In this document: positions 19,413 through 26,655 of the stretch, piece by piece
How positions within the stretch are numbered: position 1 is the first letter of the stretch
Layout of the letters: each line of letters opens with the position of its first letter
Assembly (NCBI GenBank): GCA_003427395.1
Contig: BFEA01000073.1
Coordinates: forward strand, 1,378,184-1,407,161
Reading direction: 5' to 3'
DNA from: Chara braunii
Lineage: Eukaryota; Streptophyta; Charophyceae; Charales; Characeae
DNA: 28,978 bases
The notes under the pieces: model-generated
Told to the model about the DNA's origin: nothing
Database searches by the model: none
The model's input: the letters and a program-made list of their open reading frames with translations, nothing else
Translations under genes and position numbers: made by a program

Positions 19413-19760
19413 CCAGCAACGAACAAAAGACTTAGCGATGGATTGTTCATTATTTGCACAGTCGAAGGAGTCAGCGACAGACCAGCAACGAACAAAAGAC
19501 TTACCTGTGGACTGTGCATTATTTGCACAAACGAAGGAGTCAGCAACAGACCAGCAGTGAACAGAAAACTTACCTGTTGACTGTGCATTACTTGCACAGT
19601 CAAAGGAGTCAGCAACAGGTCAGCAGTGAGCAAAAGAAGTGTTTGGTGGACTGTGTTACTCAAGCAGTTGGGGGAAGCTGCAGCAGGCTGGCAGTAAACT
19701 GGAAAAGTGTTTGTTGGACTGTGTGTTACTCACGCAGTCGGAGGGAAGTTGCAGCAGGCC
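19413..19760 (+). repeat. Tandem array, five 69-bp units
   Basis: Units start with YCAGCARYGA-like sequence at 19413, 19482, 19551, 19620 and 19689 (next at about 19759). Each contains GGACTGTGCATTATTTGCACA or a variant and GGAGTCAGCAACAG. Units one to three are close to each other and the last two diverge. A degraded sixth (CTTACCTGTTGGACAGTGTG) lies at 19855-19875. The unit is 23 codons long, so open frames persist through the array on both strands. The translations look like by-products. Confidence 0.85.
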
Positions 19761-20237
19761 AGAGGGTGGCTTCAACCCGGCTTGGAATTTCCCTTGTATA
19801 CGTTGCATTGCTCATTAGATCGACAAAAGTAGCATGAGGAGCAAGGCTTGGAGACTTACCTGTTGGACAGTGTGTTAAACACACTAGTTGGGAAGCTGTC
19901 GTGACTTTAGTTTTTTCAAAGACAAGTTTTGTCGCTTCGTTCTGACCACAAATCTGACTGTGGACGCTTCGTTTTGGCCGCCATTGCGGGGCCGTCAGGA
20001 TCTGAAGACAACAAGGCCCTCTCATGTGAGTTAAGTTGACCCCTTCCCGTATCTCGAGTGTGTGACTCTTCTTCTTTTATCCTTCTTTCTCTCAGTCCAA
20101 TTTGTGTTTGGAGAGGAAGGCGACAGGCGGGATTGCAACCCGTAGGACTGCATCAAGGCCTTTGTGGGAGGTTGACCCACCGATTGCGGGAGCTCTGCCG
20201 GAGCCCAGGCGGGACCTTGGAGGCAGGGAATTCAGAG
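19761..20237 (+). other. Right copy of the leader unit (exon-like part)
   Basis: Homologous, in inverted orientation, to 8835-8573. Conserved words include CATTGCGGG (19982), GGCCCTCTC, GAGAGGAAGGCG, TAGGAC, CCCACCGATTGC and GGAGCTCTGCCGGA. The conserved part begins at about 19975; 19761-19975 is array remnant and unmatched sequence. It ends at a splice donor (20238). An open frame from 20058 crosses the donor but has no counterpart kept in the left copy, so I treat the leader as non-coding. Confidence 0.75.
20128..20180 (+). other. Two conserved leader hairpins, right copy
   Basis: Hairpin 1: CGGG (20128-20131) with CCCG (20139-20142), loop ATTGCAA, extended by a G-T pair where the left copy has A-T. 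Hairpin 2: GTGGG (20164-20168) with CCCAC (20176-20180), loop 7 nt (6 in the left copy). Confidence 0.7.
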
Positions 20238-20344
20238 GTAGGTCGACACTATACCATTAGAATCCCAATATCCTCTATCTATACAAATCTGACGTTTGAT
20301 CTGTTTTGATTTTGACTTGTGTATATGTTTGTTTTCTTTTTCAG
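20238..20344 (+). other. Predicted intron in the right leader (107 bp)
   Basis: Donor CAGAG/GTAGGT (GT at 20238). Acceptor TTTTCTTTTTCAG/GAC (AG at 20343-20344) with a good polypyrimidine tract and a TTGAC branch-like site upstream. Both splice sites align with those of the left copy while the intron bodies have diverged. Confidence 0.65.
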
Positions 20345-20427
20345 GACTTTAACTGAATCAGAAAGGGAATCTACTAAACATGTTTAAGTCATCTGTTTGT
20401 GGTAAAAACCATGATGCTTGTATGCGA

Positions 20428-21219
20428 TGATTTCAACTGCGGTTGGAAATGAGGTCCTCCAGACTGATCCGGTCGCCTTGCCGTTTTGCCTTAGACATTG
20501 AACTGGGGCTGGAAATGAGGTCCTCCAAACTGATCCGATCGCCTTGCTCGTTTTGCCTAAGACATTGAACTGGGGCTGAAAATGAGGTCCTCCAGACTGA
20601 TCCGGTCATCTTGCTGTTTTGCCTAAGACATTGAACTCGGGCCAAATTGGGGCTGCAAATGAGATCCTCCATACTGATCCGGTCGCCTTGCTGATTTGTC
20701 CTAGACAATAAATTGGGGCTGGAAATGAGGTCCTCCGGATTGATCCGGTCGCCTTGCTGTTTTGCATAAGACATTGAACTGGGGCTGGAAATGAGGTCCT
20801 CCAGACTGATCCGNTAAGACATTGAACTGGGGCTGGAAATGAGGTCCTCCAGACTGATCCGAGCGCCTTGCTCGTTTTGCCTCGGACATTGAACTGGGGC
20901 TAGAAATGAGGTCCTCCAAACTGATCCGGTCGCCTTGATGTTTCGCCTAAGACATTGAACTGGGGCTGGAAATGAGGTCCTCCAGACTGATCCGGTCGCC
21001 TTGCTGTTTTGCCTAAAATATTAAACCGGGGCTGGAAATGAGTTCCTCCAGACTGATCCGGTCGCCTTGCTGTTTTGCCTAAGACATTGAACTGGGGTGG
21101 AAATAAGGTCCTCCAGATTGATCCGGTCGCCTTGCTGTTTTGTCTAAGACATTGAACTGGGGCTGGAAATGAGGTCCTCGAGACTGATCCGGTCACCTTG
21201 TTGTTTTGCCTAAGACGTT
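20428..21219 (+). repeat. Tandem array, about twelve 66-bp units
   Basis: The word GACATTGAACTGGGGCTGG recurs with GAC at 20494, 20561, 20627, 20704, 20770, 20818, 20885, 20951, 21017 (AATATT), 21083, 21148 and 21214. Spacings are 65-67 bp except 77 (a small internal insertion at about 20640) and 48 (across the ambiguous base at 20814). The unit is 22 codons with no stop in several frames, so long minus-strand frames such as SLEDLISSPSSM repeats arise without implying a protein. The array sits directly downstream of the leader intron. Confidence 0.92.
20814..20814. other. Ambiguous base, probable collapsed join in the 66-bp array
   Basis: One N replaces about 18 bases of a unit, since CTGATCCG jumps to TAAGAC. 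The true copy number is unknown. Confidence 0.7.
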
Positions 21220-21222
21220 GTT

Positions 21223-21238
21223 GGGACCGGTGGGTCCC
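21223..21238. other. Hairpin GGGACC/GGTCCC at the end of the 66-bp array
   Basis: Six perfect pairs around GGTG, starting just after TGTTG. The array ends here and purine-rich DNA begins, so this may be an element boundary. TG at 21219-21220 could be an LTR start, but no partner was found. Confidence 0.4.
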
Positions 21239-21239
21239 G

Positions 21240-21640
21240 AATAGCATTCAGGTGCTTGAGAGCTAATATATAGCTAGGTTGTGTACGATAAAGAAATCCG
21301 GAGTAAGGAGACAAGAGAGAGAGGAAAGACAAAGGACTAGGACGGAACCGTCGGGAGGAATGATGCCTTGGGTTGAGTGCCACAGGGAGAAAGAACCTGC
21401 AACGGCAAGCAAGTAATGATAGGACATGGGGGCATAGCGGCATAACATGGGGTCAGGAGGGTCATTAGAAGTCGACCTGAGAAGGACCCAAGGAGCCATT
21501 AACTTAGCAAGTGCGGCACAGCGGATGACAAGAGAATAGGGAAACCGAGAGATGGACGACCCTGGTGGCCGTAGGACGCTAATAAGGGGCCAACATGGGG
21601 GCCGCCTACGACAATTAACGTAAACCACGACTTGGAGGCC
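21240..21640 (+). other. Purine-rich DNA, no gene
   Basis: A + strand rich in A and G. The 203-codon minus-strand open frame (21874-21263) is F/L/P/S-rich, as expected from antisense of purine-rich DNA. It shows no family motif. Confidence 0.4.
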
Positions 21641-21888
21641 CCACGACCGGAAAAACTGGGCGCACAAGGCCAAGAAAAGGCAAGGGAAAGGACCACCATA
21701 GGGCGGTAAACGCCAACGAAACCGGGGACATCTTGAGAAAAGGCACCGGGAACCACATGAGACTAAGTAAAAATAATGGTATCCGGGACAAGTGTCGGAA
21801 CCACCGACGGGACAAGTGGCGGGGATATGAAAAGGTCCCAAGAGAAACGGCGGAGCTGCATGAGGGGAAAACAATTAAAACAAGACGC

Positions 21889-21914
21889 ACCGTCAAGATT
21901 GAGATCTTGACGGT
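21889..21914. other. Perfect 11-bp hairpin in block copy 1
   Basis: ACCGTCAAGAT (21889-21899) pairs with ATCTTGACGGT (21904-21914) around TGAG. Its counterpart is at 23781-23809. Confidence 0.75.
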
Positions 21915-22174
21915 CAATAATATTAACATCACTAGTGCAAGCAGTAGTGGTAACAAACAGGAAGGTCAAAAAGAAAAGAAAAAGTAAAGAAACATGAAGA
22001 GGGAGGCATGGGAGCAATTCGAAAAATCTCAGATCAGCCTCCCTCAAGAAAATGAAGTCAAAAGAGACTCCATGTGAAAAATAGGTCTATGAGAGAACAT
22101 CAGAGTAGGAGGGGCTACTGTGTGAGAGAAATAGAGGTAAAAGGATGTTCCCATGGGCATGAGAAAGCAATTAT

Positions 22175-22200
22175 TGCAGTCCGAGAAATAACGGACTGCA
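22175..22200. other. Hairpin with AGAAATAA loop, copy 1
   Basis: TGCAGTCCG (22175-22183) pairs with CGGACTGCA (22192-22200), nine perfect pairs around AGAAATAA. Confidence 0.75.
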
Positions 22201-22410
22201 CCATGGGCTTAGGGAGGGCCGAAGCTAAGAGCAGCGACCTAGAAAAGGGCCTTAACGGCCACTTGACACTTGGCATGCTAGAAAAAGAAAGAAAAAAAAA
22301 GAAAAATGTGGGAGAATAAGACAAAAAGAGTGAAAGGGAGTGAGTGAGTTGGCTGTCAGTAAGGATTGCCGCAAGTAGGGACTGACAGGTCCCTACTGTC
22401 CAAGAAAGGA

Positions 22411-22627
22411 GGAAAAAAAAAAGAAAAGAAAAGAGAAAAAGGCCTTAACGGTCAAAAACGACCACTTGGGGAGATGCATCTGTGACTAGATACATTTCGG
22501 AATATGACGGTTGCAAAAGGCATTGATTTGCTCGTGATTTTGCAGAGAATATCAAGAGAAATCAAGGCCTCATGCAACCGAGATACAACGGATTGCATGG
22601 GGGAAGAGAAACACATGTTTTACGTGC
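22411..22627 (+). other. Purine-rich spacer, no gene
   Basis: An A/G-rich run (22405-22440) is followed by mixed sequence. No gene is seen. It holds the AGATACAA-loop hairpin at 22571-22599. Confidence 0.35.
22571..22599. other. Hairpin with AGATACAA loop, copy 2
   Basis: CATGCAA then CCG (22571-22580) pair with CGG and TTGCATG (22589-22599), with one bulged A, around AGATACAA. The outer stem differs completely from copy 1 but pairs. Confidence 0.7.
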
Positions 22628-22751
22628 ATCTGGAGTCAATATTGAACCCGGATGCACTTGAAAATTAGTCGTTTCTTTTTCCTTCAGTTGTGGGCTAGTT
22701 GTGGGGCAATGGGGGCTGAGAAATTGGGAAGACACATGTTTAGGCTAGGTA

Positions 22752-23260
22752 GCATGGTTTATCTGGCCGGATGATCGGGGGGTTGGATCATCCGGAAATC
22801 CGGATGATAAAAAAAAGAGGCCTAAAAAAAAATAAAAAAAAAATAAAAGTGATATTGCACATGCAAAATACAATAGAACTATGTTCTTATTTCATGAAAA
22901 ACTTGATAGGGCCTGAAAGGGTTCAAAAGGAATCAGATAGGGAATAAAGCGGTGAAGAGGGGGGATGCTTAACTCATTTTATAATTTTTTATCTAAATAT
23001 TATTTTCTTGTTCTGTTTTATTTTTTATCTTCATATCTGTTGAGTAATCAAGGATGACCTCAAGCCAAAAGTTGTTCATATCATTGATATGAACAACGTA
23101 AGGTTTTTTCAATTTTTTTTTAATTTGTTTTTATTAAGTAAAAAAAAAAAAATTTACGCAGAGCCGGATTTTTCATATCCAGAATTAATCCGGAAATTTC
23201 ATCCGGATTGAAAAATCCGGATAAAATTGGTCTGCCGGATATCCGGATTTGCTACTTAGG
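22752..23260. mobile_element. MITE-like element with ATCCGG subterminal motifs
   Basis: Ends CTAGGTAGCA (from about 22745) and TGCTACTTAG (to about 23260) match at 9 of 10 as inverted repeats. Just inside lie clusters of ATCCGG or CCGGAT words (22766-22805 and 23160-23250). A-rich runs (22806-22850) and T/A runs (23107-23153) border a low-complexity AT-rich core. Flanks TGTTTAGG and GTTTTAGG could be an 8-bp target duplication with two differences, as in hAT elements. No transposase is encoded, so it is non-autonomous. Confidence 0.6.
23071..23097. other. Perfect palindrome, 13-bp arms
   Basis: GTTGTTCATATCA (23071-23083) and TGATATGAACAAC (23085-23097) are exact inverted repeats around one T. 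It lies inside the ATCCGG element and precedes its T tract. Confidence 0.75.
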
Positions 23261-23378
23261 TTTTAGGTGCATCCGGGACCAATATTGAACCCGGATGCAC
23301 TTGAAAATTTAGCGCTTAATTTTCTTTCTGTTTGGGGCAAGTTGTGGAGCTATGGGACTAGGAAAATGACGACTGTTA

Positions 23379-23400
23379 CAGTCCGAGAAATAACGGACTG
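23379..23400. other. Hairpin with AGAAATAA loop, copy 3
   Basis: CAGTCCG (23379-23385) pairs with CGGACTG (23394-23400) around AGAAATAA. A fourth, core-only copy (CCG AGATATAA CGG) is at 24062-24075. Confidence 0.7.
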
Positions 23401-23439
23401 CATGAGGATGCCTAAGCCAAGGGAAAATAAGCCATGACA

Positions 23440-24295
23440 AACCCAAATGGCTAGAAAAGAGTGATTTTGGCATGAGGCAAATAGAGACGGTAAACGGCAA
23501 CCGTGAGATGAAATCTCGCGGCCAAGAATAATCGGCACACATGAGGCACTTGAGGAAGGGATATTGGAACCAACAAGAACAAGGAGGCCAAAAAAGAAAA
23601 ATGAGACTTCGATCGGGACAATGTCGGAGACTAAATAGGCCCAAATAAATATAGCTAAAAAATGAGACATGCGTCGGCGAGACAAGAAAATGAAATTAGT
23701 ATGGAGGAAAGTGGCGGAGACTTGAGATGTCCCAAGGGAACCATGAGCCAACATAAGAAATGGTCACACAAAGCAAACGGCACCGTCGAGATCAAAGATC
23801 TAGACGGTGGAAAATACTAGCAGCACTAGTGGGATCAAGTGGGAAAGTCATGAGAGAAAAGAAAGCAAAATAATAATGATGAAAGGGTTGCCCAACAGTC
23901 CGGGGTATCTCGGACTAGCTAGGCACGAGAAATTAGAGCCCCAAGGGGCTCAACATGGAAAAAAGGCTATCAAAAAGAAAACGGAGCAAAGGGGGCTTAA
24001 AATTGAGATTAACGGAGACAAAATAAAGCCCCTTTGAGTGTGGGGGCTTCATTATTTTAATCCGAGATATAACGGTCAACTGTTGAGTCTGAATCTGGCT
24101 ATGGATGGAGATCTATGGCCTAGAAAAAGACCCAATAGCCACTTGACCCTTGTCACATCAGAAATAAAATAAAAGAAAACAAAAAGGGGAGAAAATGGAG
24201 GGAGAATGAGACAAAGGGGGAGAAAAGAGTGAAGAAGAATGTGCCAGCCTATTGGGACTGGCACTATAGGGACTGAAAGGTCCCTACTTTGACGT
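23440..24295 (+). repeat. Diverged direct repeat block, copy 2
   Basis: Partner of 21640-22410 (same landmarks in order). It includes a 9-pair hairpin CCGTGAGAT/ATCTCGCGG (23501-23521, loop GAA, one T-G pair) and the CACCGTC hairpin (23781-23809: 12 of 13 pairs, loop AAA). No gene is recognised. Confidence 0.6.
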
Positions 24296-24735
24296 CATCC
24301 CTCCACATTTAGTAGAGGGCAATCCAGATTGCAGAGATGTGGCCCTTGGGGCAATATCTTTGCAAAATCTGAATTAAAAAAAAAAATTTGAGAGAAAATG
24401 CAAAGGAAAAATGACCGGTTTTTCTTTTGGGCCATGATTCTGAGATTCAGATCCATGTAGGAGGGAATATGGCCGTTTTTGGTGAGGCCTACCCAAACGG
24501 CTAACTCCGGAATGAGTTGGCAGCCCAAAATGGAAAGAAACAAAAGAGGGAAAATGACAAAATTGTGCATTTGACCCAGACGGAGGGTCAGATGCACATA
24601 TATTCAAAAAGAGAGTTTCGTGGCAGCAAGGAGTACTTGGGGGTGACACGAAATATTGTTGGCCTTGGATCTCTGTCAGATCCAAGGCTGAAAAGACATC
24701 GAGGCGTGGGAAAATACCTCGGCCTATCAAAAATG
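24296..24735. other. No gene seen
   Basis: Continuation of the purine-rich region with an A-run near 24375. Open frames on either strand have low-complexity translations and no motif. Confidence 0.35.
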
Positions 24736-24736
24736 G

Positions 24737-24889
24737 GGTAGAAACCTAGGTTGTTTTATCGAACGTCCGGGACCCCCATGACCGTCCGCGATGTCCAACC
24801 GGACGTCTGGTCGGACGTCGGACCGAACAGGGAATATCCGACACAGCGCAAAAAAAAAAAAAAAAAAAAAAAAAAAAGTGGTTTCTACC
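24737..24889. mobile_element. Small element with GGTAGAAACC inverted ends and CGGACG motifs
   Basis: GGTAGAAACC (24737-24746) and GGTTTCTACC (24880-24889) are perfect 10-bp inverted repeats. Inside, a cluster of CCGGACGTC-like words (24760-24835) is followed by 28 A (24850-24877). The layout is that of one end of the two larger MITE-like elements. It may be a deletion derivative. Confidence 0.5.
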
Positions 24890-25440
24890 TTGCATAAGGT
24901 GTATGCCACCAAAATTTTGGCTTATTTGAGCTAGTAGAAAAAAAAAAAAAAATCTTCAAAGATTCTAATCCCCACCTATACCCCTCCTATCCCCACCAAA
25001 ACCGCTCGTAACCCCCCCCTCCCACCCCAAATAGCACCNTATCACCAAATGCTCAGAAAATTCTGAATTTTTTTATAGGGGGTCTCTATGGTGATATAGA
25101 CTGAAAACCAAAACCGATCTCCGGACTGTTGGTAATATAGGTAGAAACTGAAAAAATTGAGAAAAAAATCCTTTAGGTTTTTTTCTGTCAAGTGAGGCTG
25201 CCCCTTGGGTATTAGGACTCCAGGGGGCAGCATTTTGAAAAGGAAAAGGAGGTTGAAGGAGGCCAAGGTGCAATTTGAGTTTGTACCAACCACTCGGACT
25301 GCATGTACTTGACAAAAATAAGGCCCAAGCACCCCTGAGAGGGCCTAATGGTGGATTTTTGCCTTAGGGGTACCTCGGTTCACATTGAGGCACATGGGGA
25401 GGCCCATGGGCTGGCCGGTGTGCTGGTTTCAACCTACATA
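24890..25440. other. No gene seen; C-rich patch and ambiguous base
   Basis: An A-run (24939-24952), a C-rich stretch (24970-25030) with an ambiguous base at 25039, then mixed sequence. Two minus-strand open frames here overlap in different frames and show no motif. Confidence 0.35.
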
Positions 25441-25863
25441 AGTTGAGGATTCAGTCCGCCACACTCACATTTGCATGAGGAGTGTTCATGCTGTTAGGAT
25501 GAGCCCAAGAGAGCACCACATTCTCTTTAAGTGAGAAGAGGGGAACCCCTGCCAGTTTGAGAGCTTAGAGGAAACCATGAGTTAGTGGGAGAAGCTCTAG
25601 AGGATAGTGGTAGTGAGGCTGGCCTAGGAGGGTGGTCCACCATGGCCCGCAGGCTGTGAGGAAGAAGACAAGGCTATAGAGAGTCTCATTAGCCCTCCCT
25701 GAAGGGACGGTTCCATAACCGTAGTAGTAGGAGCTTATTGCAACTTGAAGGAGACCAAGAAAAGAGAGTGGGAAAGGCTTGAGGACGAAGGAAGTCATGA
25801 CCAAGTGAGGACTCGGAGGAGCATCTCCAAGACTGGTACATCAACTCAAAAACCCAAAAGGAG
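25441..25863 (+). other. Third leader-like stretch upstream of an intron
   Basis: GC- and purine-rich sequence with several small hairpins (TCCCT/AGGGA at about 25696-25707; ACGGTT/AACCGT at 25707-25722; GGTGG/CCACC near 25631). It ends at a strong donor at 25864 and resembles the two leaders in layout. I could not align it with them, so shared origin is not shown. Confidence 0.4.
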
Positions 25864-26031
25864 GTGAGTGAAGAAAAAAAGAAGTTTTTCCTCCTTCTTT
25901 TTCTTTTTTTTCTTTTTCTTCTCCTTCTTCTTCTTCTTCCCCTTTTTTTTCTTCTCCTCCTTCTTCTTCTTCTTCTCTCATCCTCCCATGTTTTAACATC
26001 TACACTTTCCTTATCTTCTCTCTCTCTATAG
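25864..26031 (+). other. Predicted intron (168 bp)
   Basis: Donor GGAG/GTGAGT (consensus). Branch-like TTTTAAC at about 25991-25997. Long pyrimidine tract ending TCTCTCTCTCTATAG/ATG (AG at 26030-26031). All signals are in order and strong for a plant-type intron. Confidence 0.55.
25882..25980 (+). repeat. CTT/CCTTCTT microsatellite
   Basis: Nearly pure pyrimidine, mostly CTT units. It explains the poly-Arg/Lys open frame on the opposite strand. Confidence 0.9.
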
Positions 26032-26079
26032 ATGCTTTCCAAAAATCAGTATAGATAGTAAGGGGCTTCTCCACTAGTA

Positions 26080-26655
26080 ATGGACTTCCCATTGTTCATT
26101 TATTCACTCTAGAGTAAATCGCTACTTCCCCTTTTGTGTGTATGTGCTCAAAATTGAGTTTCATTCACTTTCTCTCTACGTTTTACTTCATTTTTCACTT
26201 GGGTGTAAATCGCTACTTCTATATTTGCTTATTCTAGAGTTCTAGTAGTGTTAAGCTCATGCATTGTCCATTTTTTCACTCGAGAGTAAATCGCTACTTT
26301 CCCTTTCGTGCGTGTGTGCTCAAAAGTGAGTTTCACTCACTTTTTCTCGATGTTTGGCTTCATTCTTCACTTGGATGTAAATTGCCACTTTTATCTTTGT
26401 CTATTCTAGTGTTCTAGTAGTGTGAGCTCATGCATTGTCAATTTCTTCACTCTAGAGTAAATTGCTACTTTCCCTTTTGTGTGTATGTGCTCAAAAGTGA
26501 ATTTCACTCACTTTTTCTCCATGTTTTGCTTCATTCTTAACTTGGGTGTAAATCGCGACTTCTATCTTTACTTATTCTAGTGTTCTGGAAGTGTTGAGCT
26601 CATGCATTATCCATTTCTTCACTCTAGAGTAAATCGCTAGTACTTTCCTTTCTTG
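26080..26655 (+). repeat. Dimeric tandem array, 172-bp units made of 91- and 81-bp halves
   Basis: The motif CACTYNNRNGTAAATCGCTACTT recurs with GTAAAT at 26114, 26205, 26286, 26377, 26457, 26548 and 26629. Spacings alternate 91, 81, 91, 80, 91 and 81. Half A reads CTAGAGTAAATC and half B reads TTGGGTGTAAATC. About 3.2 dimers are present. It again lies just downstream of a predicted intron. Confidence 0.88.

Larger units (their letters stand above)
21640..22410 (+). repeat. Diverged direct repeat block, copy 1
   Basis: Aligns in order with 23440-24295. Shared landmarks are CGGTAAACG, GTCCCAAG, the GACGGT hairpin (21889), CACTAGTG, the CCGAGA..CGG hairpin, CCTAGAAAA, GGCCACTTGACAC and GGTCCCTACT. 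Offset is about 1.89 kb. Identity is low outside the landmarks. No coding capacity is seen. Confidence 0.6.
22628..23365 (+). repeat. Direct repeat pair of about 95 bp flanking an insertion
   Basis: CAATATTGAACCCGGATGCA followed by CTTGAAAATT, then TTTTC, GTTGTGG and TATGGG/AATGGGGG, occurs at about 22628-22720 and 23270-23365. The intervening DNA is the MITE-like element at 22752-23260. Confidence 0.65.

Noticed and set aside
20058-20309. Small protein in the right leader
   Set aside because: Runs across the conserved splice donor, and the left copy does not keep the frame.
20433-21247. Minus-strand repeat protein frames (115-129 codons) in the 66-bp array
   Set aside because: The unit is 22 codons without stops, so any frame free of stops in one unit stays open. 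One frame also crosses an ambiguous base.
21263-21874. 203-codon minus-strand open frame
   Set aside because: Antisense of purine-rich repeat DNA. Translation is F/L/P/S-rich with no motif, and two other minus-strand frames overlap it.
21219-24295. LTR pair of a solo or TRIM-type retroelement built from the two direct blocks
   Set aside because: Block boundaries do not show TG...CA ends, a primer-binding site or a polypurine tract that I could place. Kept only as direct repeats.
25689-26042. Minus-strand Arg/Lys-rich open frame
   Set aside because: It is the translation of a CTT microsatellite in the opposite strand, inside a predicted intron.
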